Origin: an uncultured Duncaniella sp.
GTDB lineage: Bacteria; Bacteroidota; Bacteroidia; Bacteroidales; Muribaculaceae
DNA length: 49,205 bases
Direction of reading: 5' to 3'
Assembly: GCA_910586665.1 (NCBI GenBank)
Contig: CAJUIX010000024.1
Coordinates: 1-49,205 of the forward strand
In this document: in pieces, positions 7,862 to 16,083 of the stretch
How positions within the stretch are numbered: the first letter of the stretch is position 1
Layout of the letters: the number at the start of each line of letters is the position of its first letter
Position numbers and translations under genes: made by a program
Notes under the pieces: model-generated
What the model was told of the DNA's origin: nothing
What the model saw: only the letters and a program-made list of their open reading frames with translations
The model's database searches: none

Positions 7862-9508
7862 TTATTTCTGCTTCATGTCGGCGGTGATTGCGTCGGCCAC
7901 GCGCTTTCCGAGGGTCTTCTTGTCGAGCGGGTGGATGTCGTTCCACTCTCCGAGGTCTGAATTGTGGATGAGTGTAGCCCCGGGGGTGTCGTTGCAAGCC
8001 TCGGCCTGGCGGTCGCGCATCTTCTGCCATGAGGCGCGCTGCCATTTGTCGTCCTTGTGGATGAAGTCGGCGAGCTCGACGACATAGAAGGGCATCGCGG
8101 CGTCGCCGGAGGCCTCGCGCCAGTTGGCTATCATCTTTTTGAGCAGGGTGGGATACTGGTTGCTGCGCCCTACGTTGGATTCGCCCTGGTACCACACGGC
8201 GCCGCGGACGGGATAGTCGATTATGGGGGAAATCATGGCGTTGTAGAGCACCGTCGGCTTATACTGGAAGGCTTCCGAGCTGAAGCCGCCGGGCATCGGG
8301 GTGCCCTTGTGGTAGCGCCACTTCCCTTCGAGGAGGATTTCGTCGGGGAGGGTCTGGCCGTAGATGGCGTATGGGCGGTCGCCGAAGATGAGCTTGTAGG
8401 GCTTCTCGGGGACGAAGTGGGGCTGCCCTCCCTGTGAAATCAGCCGGATGGTTATGACGTTCTTGCCCTCTTTGAGCACGCCTTCGGGGATGGTGTAGAT
8501 GCGCGGGGGATACTGGTAGGAGGTGAAGCCGACCTGGCGTCCGTTGACCCATGTCGAATCGGCGTCGACGATGCAGCCAAGGCGCAGTGTGGCATTCTTG
8601 CCGGCGTGGGCGGCGTCGATGTCAACCGTCCTGCGGAACCAGTGGGAGCCGTTTTTGGAGCCCATCTCGTCGTTTGACCAGCCTGTCGAAAGGATGTCTA
8701 CCTCCTCCCAGCCGCTGTCGTCGAGAGCGGGGGAGTAGAATTTCTCGGCTCCGTTGAGTCCGGGGTCGTTACGGTCAATCACGGAGTTCCATGCGGCATT
8801 GTTGCGGCCGGCCTGCTGCGACAGCGACTTGCGGAAGGCATCGTCCTCGAAGAGGCGCTTCTGGTTGATGTAGAAGGGGAGGTCTGCAAGATATTTTTCG
8901 GAAATCCATGATTCGATAGGTGTGCCGCCCCAGGCCGTGTTGATAACTCCGACGGGGAGGCCAGTCCGCTCGTTGAGGGCCTTGGCGGTGAAGTAGGCGA
9001 GGGCCGAGAAGTCCATAGCGGCCTCGTCGACCGACTTCCACGAGGCAGGGCTGAGGTCGGTGCGCTCGGTGGTGAAGTCGACTTCGCGCGGGACGTAGAA
9101 CTGGCGGATGTCGGGGTTCCTGTATGCCAGAATCTCGTCGGCAAACATATCGGTGACGCGTCTGACGGGCAGTTCCATGTTCGACTGGCCGGAGCAGAGG
9201 AGGACGTCGCCGACGGCCACGTTGTCAATCGTCTCGTCGTTGACCTTTATCGTGTAGGTCTTGCCTGTCTTCAGCGCGGGGAGCTCCACGCTCCATCGTC
9301 CCTCGGCATCAGCCTTGACTGTGGCCTTTTTCCCTTTGACCACGCAGACGTTGACCTCCTCGCCGGGGTCGGCCGTGCCTCTCAGTGAGAGCGGGCGGTC
9401 GCGCTGCACGACCATGCCGTCAGAAAATATCTGTGGAAGCTTCACCTTGGCTTCCATGCCTGCGGAGCTGAGGGCAAGCAGTGCCCCGAGCAATACTATC
9501 CTGTTCAT
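7862..9508 (-). CDS. SASA-family carbohydrate acetylesterase
   Basis: Secreted esterase of the sialate O-acetylesterase / acetylxylan esterase group, 548 residues. A signal peptide spans about residues 1-20. The catalytic Ser is S109 in CSGQSNME. The downstream WYQGESN block and the C-terminal DIHP (Asp/His pair) complete the usual catalytic set, and a beta-sandwich insert lies between them. It is the first gene of the xylan operon, 49 bases ahead of the symporter. Removal of acetyl groups from xylan is the most economical role here, but members of this family also deacetylate sialic acids, so the annotation as a xylan esterase is inference from neighbours. Confidence 0.85.
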   Translation of the reverse strand: MNRIVLLGALLALSSAGMEAKVKLPQIFSDGMVVQRDRPLSLRGTADPGEEVNVCVVKGKKATVKADAEGRWSVELPALKTGKTYTIKVNDETIDNVAVGDVLLCSGQSNMELPVRRVTDMFADEILAYRNPDIRQFYVPREVDFTTERTDLSPASWKSVDEAAMDFSALAYFTAKALNERTGLPVGVINTAWGGTPIESWISEKYLADLPFYINQKRLFEDDAFRKSLSQQAGRNNAAWNSVIDRNDPGLNGAEKFYSPALDDSGWEEVDILSTGWSNDEMGSKNGSHWFRRTVDIDAAHAGKNATLRLGCIVDADSTWVNGRQVGFTSYQYPPRIYTIPEGVLKEGKNVITIRLISQGGQPHFVPEKPYKLIFGDRPYAIYGQTLPDEILLEGKWRYHKGTPMPGGFSSEAFQYKPTVLYNAMISPIIDYPVRGAVWYQGESNVGRSNQYPTLLKKMIANWREASGDAAMPFYVVELADFIHKDDKWQRASWQKMRDRQAEACNDTPGATLIHNSDLGEWNDIHPLDKKTLGKRVADAITADMKQK

Positions 9509-9615
9509 ATCCTTGGAAGTTTAGATTTAAAATTTAAAATTTGCCTGTATCGTGTGAGTCATGGCGCTTCTCATGGTTGCGTCGCTGCTCGCCGGAGAGC
9601 ATACTTACGATAGTA

Positions 9616-9623
9616 CAAAATTA
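9616..9623 (-). promoter_or_regulatory. Probable -7 element of the xylan operon
   Basis: TAATTTTG on the minus strand matches the TAnnTTTG box about 108 bases upstream of the esterase start. A good TTTG at the -33 position was not found. The leader would be around 100 bases. The 235-base gap from 9509 to 9743 contains no other recognisable element. Confidence 0.45.
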
Positions 9624-9743
9624 ATTTTTATTTCAGATAAAGGTCTTCGGATATATCTCATGAGGGTGTTGATTCGTTGTCGGCGGATACACTGATGTCG
9701 CATTTTGTTGTCTATTTGTAACATTCCGCCTTTTTGGACCTGT

Positions 9744-11633
9744 CTACTGCCTGTTTCTGACCCTCTCGCCGTCAAGTTCTATCTCTCCGCTGTCGGCGAG
9801 GCGGCGGATTTCGGCCACGATCTCGTCGCGGCTCCCGGGGCAGTTGGCGAGGAGGGTGTGCAGGTCGCTTCCTCCCGGATGCGAGGCCTGGTAGAGTATG
9901 CTTTCGCGTATCGATGCGGGGGTCGGGTGCGAGACGCGCCGCGAGCGGCAGACGTCGCACTTGCCGCAGTCCCGGGCGTCCTTCTCGCCGAAATAGCGGA
10001 GCATGCCTCGGACTCGGCACTCAGAGGCGTTGAACACGAAGTCGCTCATGGCGTCGAGACGGCTCTTCATGCGCTCGCGCTGGCGCTCGTAGACCTCGGT
10101 CGGCATTATGATGTGTTTTGGAAGCTCTCGCGAGGTGGGGTAATATATATAAGGTGTGGTGCGGCGGGGAACGTAGTGTATGGCATGGATGCGCCCGAGG
10201 TAGAGCAGCGCCTGATAGACGCGCTCGGTCGACATCATGAGCCTGCGGCTGATTGACAGCTCGCTGATGTTGACATAGTCGGCGAAAAGCCCGGTATAGG
10301 TGCGGAGGACGCACTGAAACACCTCCTCGGCGTCGGGCGTCAGCTCCAGGTTGTAGAGGTCCTCCTTCTTCATGATTACCATCAGGCGGGAGTTGGAGGT
10401 GGTCTCCTCGATATACTCCATGTAGGCCGCGCGGCTGAGCAGTCCGAGGGCGCTGCGCGTCGCCACCGGGGGGAGGGAATAGGTGCGGCAGAAGAGTTCA
10501 AGGTTGAATTCGTAGAGGCTGTCATATCCGTCGCCCACGGCGACGTTGAGGAAGTTGCCCGCAAGCTCGTAGACCTCGGCTATGAAGTCCTTCTCGGGAA
10601 AGTTTTCATGGAGTCGGCGGGTGAGGGTGGCCTTGTCGCGGGCGGAGGCTATGACCACGGCGAATGATTCGCGCCCGTCACGCCCGGCTCGTCCCGCTTC
10701 CTGGTAATACTCTTCGAGCGACGAGGGTAGGTCGTAGTGGACTACCGAGCGGACGTCGGCCTTGTCGATACCCATGCCGAAGGCGTTGGTGGCTACCATT
10801 ACGCGTATTCGGTCCTCTTTCCATTGGTTCTGGCGCTCGTTTTTTTCTTCGGCGTCAAGCCCGGCGTGGTAGTAGTCGGCGCTTATCCCCTCGCGGACGA
10901 GCAGCTGGGCCAGTTCGCGGCAGCGGCGGCGCGAGCGGGCGTAGACTATGGCTGAGCCGGTGGTGGCGCGGAGCACCCGCAGCAGCGTGTCCTCCTTGAA
11001 GTCGGCGTAGCGGACGATGTACGACAGATTTTCGCGCGTGAAAGAGCGGGAGAAGACCTTCGGCTCCCGGAATTTGAGACAGCGCATGATGTCGGCTGTC
11101 ACCTCGGGTGTGGCGGAGGCGGTCAGTGCGAGCACGGGAACATCATCACCCACGATTTCGCGCAGCCTGGCCACTTTCAGATAGGAGGGGCGGAAGTCAT
11201 AGCCCCACTGGGAGATGCAGTGGGCCTCGTCGACGACGATGAGGCTCACCTTCATGGCGCGCAGCTCGGCTATGAAGCGCTCGTTCTGTAGCCTTTCGGG
11301 CGACAGGTAGGCAAGCTTGCTCTTTCCGAGGCGGCAGCGGGTGAGTCCTAACTCGGTCTCGCGGCGGCTGAGGCCGGAGTGGAAGTGTACGGCGCGGATG
11401 CCGCGCTCGCGTAGGTTGTCCACCTGGTCCTTCATCAGCGAGATGAGCGGTGTCACCACTATCGTCAGCCCCGGCAGGAGCTGCGAGGGCACCTGGAAGG
11501 TGATTGACTTGCCGCCTCCGGTGGGCAGGAGGCCGAGGGTGTCATGTCCCGCAAGCACGGAGTCGATTATTTCCCGCTGAAGAGGGCGGAAATCGTCGTA
11601 ACCCCAGTATTTTTTCAAAATGCTCAGTGGCAT
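9744..11633 (-). CDS. recQ: RecQ-family ATP-dependent DNA helicase
   Basis: 3'-5' DNA helicase for recombination and fork repair, 629 residues. Walker A GGGKS is at 39-43 and the DEAH box at 135-138, with SF2 motifs TASAT, GMGIDKADVR and the arginine-finger region QEAGRAGRDG following. The RecQ C-terminal region has a zinc-binding set of four cysteines (SECRVRG, then CGKCDVC). After that the protein ends with a short basic tail region rather than an HRDC domain. The gene starts 37 bases after the recJ stop, so the two are probably co-transcribed; RecQ and RecJ act together in unwinding and resection of stalled forks. Confidence 0.93.
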   Translation of the reverse strand: MPLSILKKYWGYDDFRPLQREIIDSVLAGHDTLGLLPTGGGKSITFQVPSQLLPGLTIVVTPLISLMKDQVDNLRERGIRAVHFHSGLSRRETELGLTRCRLGKSKLAYLSPERLQNERFIAELRAMKVSLIVVDEAHCISQWGYDFRPSYLKVARLREIVGDDVPVLALTASATPEVTADIMRCLKFREPKVFSRSFTRENLSYIVRYADFKEDTLLRVLRATTGSAIVYARSRRRCRELAQLLVREGISADYYHAGLDAEEKNERQNQWKEDRIRVMVATNAFGMGIDKADVRSVVHYDLPSSLEEYYQEAGRAGRDGRESFAVVIASARDKATLTRRLHENFPEKDFIAEVYELAGNFLNVAVGDGYDSLYEFNLELFCRTYSLPPVATRSALGLLSRAAYMEYIEETTSNSRLMVIMKKEDLYNLELTPDAEEVFQCVLRTYTGLFADYVNISELSISRRLMMSTERVYQALLYLGRIHAIHYVPRRTTPYIYYPTSRELPKHIIMPTEVYERQRERMKSRLDAMSDFVFNASECRVRGMLRYFGEKDARDCGKCDVCRSRRVSHPTPASIRESILYQASHPGGSDLHTLLANCPGSRDEIVAEIRRLADSGEIELDGERVRNRQ

Positions 11634-11670
11634 CGGCTCGCGGGATTAGGGGTGAGGGGTGGCAACAGGA

Positions 11671-13392
11671 TCAGTCGAGGTGGATTTCCTTGACGAAGAT
11701 CTGGATTGCCGAGCCTCCCTTGTGTTTGTTTTCCTCGATGGTGTAGCAGACGCTGAAGGGCTTGCCGGAATGGATGTGGTCGAAGAGCTCGGCGCGGTTG
11801 AAGACGATGCCGTTCATGACCTTTCCGCAGGTGGAGTCGACGAGGTCGAGCTTGATGTGCTCGTTGTGGCGGCCGACGAGTTTCGACGTGCCGAAGTCCG
11901 TGACCCCGCGTGTGCAGAAGACAGGCTTGCTGTTGCCGGGCCCAAAGGGGTTGAACTGGCGGAGCAGGCTGAGAAACTCGGGTGTTATTTCGGCGAAGGT
12001 CAGGTAGGCGTCGATGTCGAGCTGGGGGGTGAGCTGGTCGGGGCGGATGTTGTCACTGACAAACTTTTCAAACCTGCGGGTGAATTCGGGGATGTTCTCC
12101 TCCTTGAGCGAAAGGCCGACGGCGTATGTGTGGCCGCCGAAGTTCTCGAGCAGGTCGCGGGCCGACTCGACGGCGCGGTAGACGTCGAAACCCTGCACCG
12201 AGCGCGACGAGCCTGTCGCGAGGCCGTTGGAGTAGGTCAGGACGACCGAGGGCTTATAGTAAAGCTCGGTCAGGCGCGAGGCCACGATGCCGATGATGCC
12301 CTTGTGCCAGTTTTTGTTGTAGATGACGATTGACTTCATTTCCGACAGCATGTCGCTCTTCTCCTCGAGGATGGCGTTGGCCTCGTCGGTAATCTGCTTG
12401 TCGAGCTCCTTGCGGTCCTGGTTGTATCGGTCGATTTCCTTGGCGCGGGCGTAGGCGTCGGCGACGTCGCGGGCCACGAGCAGGTCCACTGCCTCCTTGC
12501 CGCTCTGCATGCGGCCCGAAGCGTTGATGCGCGGGCCGATTTTGAAGATTACGTCGCTGATTGTGATGTCGCGCCCGTTGAGCCCGCATATCCTGATGAT
12601 GGCCCTCAGACCCATGTTGGGGTTGGAGTTGAGGCGCTTCAGTCCGTGGTAGGTCATGATGCGGTTCTCGCCGACCATCGGGACGATGTCGGCGGCGATG
12701 GAGACGGCCACGAGGTCGAGTATCCCCTCCAGGTCGGCGCTTCCGAGTCCGTTGGACATGGCGAAGGCCTGCATGAACTTGTAGCCCACGCCGCAGCCCG
12801 ACAGGTGGGGGCAGGGGTAGGTCGATCCTTCCAGTTTCGGATTGAGTATGGCCACAGCCGGCGGGAGTGTCTCGTCGGGCACATGGTGGTCACAGATAAT
12901 AAAGTCAATGCCTAATGTTTTGGCATATTCTATCTCCTCAGTCGCCTTGATGCCGCAATCAAGGATTATGAAGAGCTTGACCCCTTGACGGGCAGCCATG
13001 TCAATGGTGGCCTTCGAGATACCGTATCCGTCCTCGTTGCGGGTCGGGATGAGGTAGTCGATATGGGAGTAGAAATTGCGGAGATACTTGTAGACCAGAG
13101 CCACCGCTGTGGTTCCGTCCACGTCGTAGTCACCATAGACAATAATCTGCTCCTTAGCCCCCATAGCACGGTTAAGCCTGTGGACGGCTTTATCCATGTC
13201 GGGCATTAGGAACGGGTCGTGCATGTCCTTGAGCGAGGGGTGGAAGAATTTCTCCGCCTCTTCGACCGAGGAAATGCCCCGTTGCACAAGCAGCTCGCTA
13301 ATGGGCGGCACTCCGGCGTAGCGCTTGGCCAGGCCGGACTCCACTTCTTGTTCGTCGGATGTAAGGGGACAGTAATTCCATTTACTTGTCAT
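11671..13392 (-). CDS. recJ: Single-stranded-DNA-specific exonuclease RecJ
   Basis: 5'-3' single-strand DNA exonuclease of the DHH phosphoesterase family, 573 residues, acting in recombination and mismatch repair. The metal-binding motifs are intact: DYDVDG (88-93), DCG (145-147), DHH (168-170) and SGCGVGYK (198-205). A DHHA1 nucleic-acid-binding domain and an OB-fold domain follow (KPVFCTRGV onwards). The length is normal. It is the first gene of the recJ-recQ pair. A 293-base gap upstream carries its promoter and a long leader with a 7-bp hairpin at 13430-13451. Confidence 0.95.
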   Translation of the reverse strand: MTSKWNYCPLTSDEQEVESGLAKRYAGVPPISELLVQRGISSVEEAEKFFHPSLKDMHDPFLMPDMDKAVHRLNRAMGAKEQIIVYGDYDVDGTTAVALVYKYLRNFYSHIDYLIPTRNEDGYGISKATIDMAARQGVKLFIILDCGIKATEEIEYAKTLGIDFIICDHHVPDETLPPAVAILNPKLEGSTYPCPHLSGCGVGYKFMQAFAMSNGLGSADLEGILDLVAVSIAADIVPMVGENRIMTYHGLKRLNSNPNMGLRAIIRICGLNGRDITISDVIFKIGPRINASGRMQSGKEAVDLLVARDVADAYARAKEIDRYNQDRKELDKQITDEANAILEEKSDMLSEMKSIVIYNKNWHKGIIGIVASRLTELYYKPSVVLTYSNGLATGSSRSVQGFDVYRAVESARDLLENFGGHTYAVGLSLKEENIPEFTRRFEKFVSDNIRPDQLTPQLDIDAYLTFAEITPEFLSLLRQFNPFGPGNSKPVFCTRGVTDFGTSKLVGRHNEHIKLDLVDSTCGKVMNGIVFNRAELFDHIHSGKPFSVCYTIEENKHKGGSAIQIFVKEIHLD

Positions 13393-13564
13393 TTATGTTG
13401 TTTCTTTTTTATTTCAAAGAAAGCGGGGTGGCTGCGCGCGTGACCGCAGCCGGGGGGAGAGATGTATATGCGGAGGGCGCCTCAGCTTCGTCGGAGAGCG
13501 GTTGGGAGAGCGGGTCTATGGTAATAGACATGGTAATGTGACGATGCTTTTGCCCGATTATTTG

Positions 13565-13572
13565 CAAAAGTA
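13565..13572 (-). promoter_or_regulatory. Probable -7 element of recJ-recQ
   Basis: TACTTTTG on the minus strand matches TAnnTTTG. It would give an mRNA leader of about 165 bases before the recJ ATG. The -33 element is poor. The leader includes the GC-rich stem 13430-13436 / 13445-13451. Confidence 0.5.
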
Positions 13573-13685
13573 CGCAGAATATTTGGATAAATAGCTATAA
13601 TAAATGTTATTTATCCTTTAATGACAAAGAAAATGTTGGAAAAGTGCTACCTTTTAGGGCGACGGTCGCGGGGCGCCTGCAATTG

Positions 13686-14603
13686 TTATTTCTCCCCGCT
13701 GAGGTGGACGTCGAGCTGCGGGAAGGGGAAGGAGAGTTCCTTCATGGAGCTGATGACGTTGTAGAATTCCTCGATGTGGTCGAAATATACACCCCAGAAG
13801 TCGGCGCTGGCCACCCATGCGCGCACGCTGAGGTTGACCGACGAGTCGGCGAGGGCGCTGACGACCACCACGGGGGCGGCCACGGTAGGACCGTCGGCCG
13901 GTTGCTCCTGAAGCACGCGGCTGTCCTTGGCCAGGAGTCCGAGGATTGTCTCGCGGGCGAGTTGCACGCTCTCGCCGTAGGAGATGCCTATGCTCCATTC
14001 GACGCGGCGGTAGGCCTGGGTGGAGTAGTTGTTGACGCTGCCGGTCGAGAGGCCGCCGTTGGGGATGATGATTGACTTATTGTCGGGCGTACAGATTATG
14101 GTGTTGAATATCTCGATGCGGGTGACGGTGCCTGCGAAGCCCTGTGCCTCGATGTAGTCGCCGACCTTGAAGGGTTTGAGCAGGAGTATCAGCACTCCGC
14201 CGGCAAAGTTCTGGAGTGTCCCGCTCAGTGCCATACCGATAGCGACACCGGCGGAGGCGAAGAGCGCCAGGAAGGAGCTTGTCTCGATGCCGAGGATGCC
14301 GATGACGGTCACGATGAGGATGAAGTAAAGCACGATTCTGACGAGCGAGAGCACGAAGGTGCTCAGCGAGGCGTCCACCTGGCGGCGGTGCAGAATCCTG
14401 AATACGAAGTCGTAGAGTTTCTTTATTATGAACTTGCCAGCGTAGAACACGAGGATTGCCACTGCGAGCGATATCGCGAAGTGGACCATGTCGTGCACGA
14501 GTGAGTCGACGAGCTGGTCAAACGACATGTTTTTGAGAGCGCTGGTCTCCTGCGCGACGGTGGGTATGGAATCTGTAGGAATAATGTTGTCGAACTGTAA
14601 CAT
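13686..14603 (-). CDS. Small-conductance mechanosensitive channel (MscS family)
   Basis: Inner-membrane channel that releases solutes on osmotic down-shock, 305 residues. Three hydrophobic segments lie in the N-terminal half. The third pore-lining helix has the Gly/Ala pattern of MscS (FASAGVAIGMALSGTLQNFAGG) and is followed by the conserved LKPFKVGDYIE beta-domain and a C-terminal alpha/beta domain. The start chosen is the ATG at 14603, giving MLQFDNIIPTD. An upstream in-frame start would overlap the C11 peptidase gene by about 40 bases and adds sequence that looks untranslated. The 29-base spacing suggests co-transcription with that peptidase. Confidence 0.9.
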   Translation of the reverse strand: MLQFDNIIPTDSIPTVAQETSALKNMSFDQLVDSLVHDMVHFAISLAVAILVFYAGKFIIKKLYDFVFRILHRRQVDASLSTFVLSLVRIVLYFILIVTVIGILGIETSSFLALFASAGVAIGMALSGTLQNFAGGVLILLLKPFKVGDYIEAQGFAGTVTRIEIFNTIICTPDNKSIIIPNGGLSTGSVNNYSTQAYRRVEWSIGISYGESVQLARETILGLLAKDSRVLQEQPADGPTVAAPVVVVSALADSSVNLSVRAWVASADFWGVYFDHIEEFYNVISSMKELSFPFPQLDVHLSGEK

Positions 14604-14632
14604 ATTAAATTGTAGATGATTATATGGGCTGT

Positions 14633-15841
14633 TTAGTTGAATACCGGGGATTTCGACACGACGTCCTTCCACCAGGAGGTCTGCGTGTAGCCGCGGTAGT
14701 CCTTGTCGGAGGGGCGGCTTATGACGTAGGAGCCGAGGCCGCCGTAGCGCTTGATGGCTATGCCGTTGAACTCATAGTCGGTCGACGCCTTGTAGATGAC
14801 GGCGTCGGCGAGCGTGCTCTTCCATTCATCGTATAGCCCGGTGTTGCCGGCACACATGGTTTCGTAATAGTGGTCCATGTCGTAGACGGGGCGGCAGCGG
14901 GAGTAGAGCTGCGACGAGGGGTCGAAGCGCTTTGACAGTCGCTGCACCGAGCCGAGAGCCACGGGGAAAGAGGTCTGGGTCATGAATACCTCGCGCGATA
15001 CGTCGGCCAGGCGCTCGAGGGCGCCCGTGTTGATGACCACCATTTGGCACACCCCTCCGGGACGGCTGTCGTAGTACTCGTATGTGTTCCTGGCCGCGCC
15101 GACCACGTCGGCCTCCCCCTTGGCAAAGAGGGGGGCTATGTTGAGGTGGTAGGGCATGCCCTCCCCTTCAAGCTCTGTCGGGGAGGCTATGATGCGGGGG
15201 CTGAGGTGGCGCAGCTCATAGGCCACCTCGACTGTCCCCATGAGGCAGCAGTCGAAGTATATGAAGGAGAAATTATTGCCTTCGAGGGCGTCGCCGAGGG
15301 CCGACACGCTCATCCACTTGTTGCGGTCATTGCCGTAGGAGCGTTTCTGCGGCGCCTGTGAGCGGTTGGGGTAGTCATCGGGGTGGGTGAGCCACGACGT
15401 CGCGTGTCCCCAGAATATGATGCCGTACTCGTCGGCCGGGCAGAGCTGCTTCATGTCGGCGAGGACGAGGCGCATCCTTTCGGCATCAACCGAGTAGAGC
15501 GCCGGGTCGTCGGGATAGGTCTTGACGATGTTTGTGCCCTCGGGAGTGATTTCGAGGAGTCGCGGCGCCAGGCCCGATGCAGTGCCGGGGCGGTTGTGGT
15601 AGACGAGCAGGCGGCCTCCGCCGAGGGCGCCGTTCTGCACCCCGCGCTCCATCTCCTTGAGATCGGCGCTGTCGAAGTGGTGGCTGGAGCCGAGATTGTT
15701 GTCGGCAAGCATGTAGACGAGCACCGTGCGGTGGGCTTTCTCGGCGCCGGGCTTGTCAGGCTCGTCGGATGAGCCTCCGCAGGCACCTAAGGCGATGAAG
15801 ACCGACAGGCAGAGAGATATGCGTAGGATTATCTTTAGCAT
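14633..15841 (-). CDS. C11 (clostripain-like) cysteine peptidase, lipoprotein
   Basis: Surface-anchored peptidase of the clostripain group, 402 residues. A lipoprotein signal ends in GAC, with the modified cysteine at C21. The catalytic His is H146 in IIFWGHATSW; relatives usually have WGHG. The catalytic Cys is most likely C199 in YFDCCLMG, aligned with the usual FDACLMG. Enzymes of this family usually cleave after Arg or Lys, and many are activated by self-cleavage. It precedes the MscS gene on the same strand. Activity and specificity are inferred from the family. Confidence 0.85.
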   Translation of the reverse strand: MLKIILRISLCLSVFIALGACGGSSDEPDKPGAEKAHRTVLVYMLADNNLGSSHHFDSADLKEMERGVQNGALGGGRLLVYHNRPGTASGLAPRLLEITPEGTNIVKTYPDDPALYSVDAERMRLVLADMKQLCPADEYGIIFWGHATSWLTHPDDYPNRSQAPQKRSYGNDRNKWMSVSALGDALEGNNFSFIYFDCCLMGTVEVAYELRHLSPRIIASPTELEGEGMPYHLNIAPLFAKGEADVVGAARNTYEYYDSRPGGVCQMVVINTGALERLADVSREVFMTQTSFPVALGSVQRLSKRFDPSSQLYSRCRPVYDMDHYYETMCAGNTGLYDEWKSTLADAVIYKASTDYEFNGIAIKRYGGLGSYVISRPSDKDYRGYTQTSWWKDVVSKSPVFN

Positions 15842-15902
15842 TTGGCTGGTTGGATAAGAGAGAATTGAATTGTGTGATGGATTTGAACGGATGTTTGTTA
15901 TG

Positions 15903-15910
15903 CAAAGTTA
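15903..15910 (-). promoter_or_regulatory. -7 element of the C11 peptidase-MscS unit
   Basis: TAACTTTG on the minus strand, about 62 bases upstream of the peptidase start, matches TAnnTTTG. It faces away from a similar box at 16051 that drives the kinase gene, so the 242-base gap is a divergent promoter region. Confidence 0.5.
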
Positions 15911-16050
15911 CAAACTTTTCGCAGCTAAAGTCCCGTATTTCATGTTTTTTGAACAATAGTCAGCCACTTTTCGTTAAAAATCATATCAACACACTGCCGG
16001 CTTTAACTAATGTTAACCATATTAAGGCCTTGATTTGGCAAAAGCTGAGC

Positions 16051-16058
16051 TAACTTTG
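16051..16058 (+). promoter_or_regulatory. -7 element of the nucleoside kinase gene
   Basis: TAACTTTG matches TAnnTTTG and lies 26 bases before the ATG at 16084, which gives a leader of about 20 bases. No ideal TTTG is present at the -33 spacing. Confidence 0.55.
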
Positions 16059-16083
16059 AAGACAATATCTAATTCATCGCATC

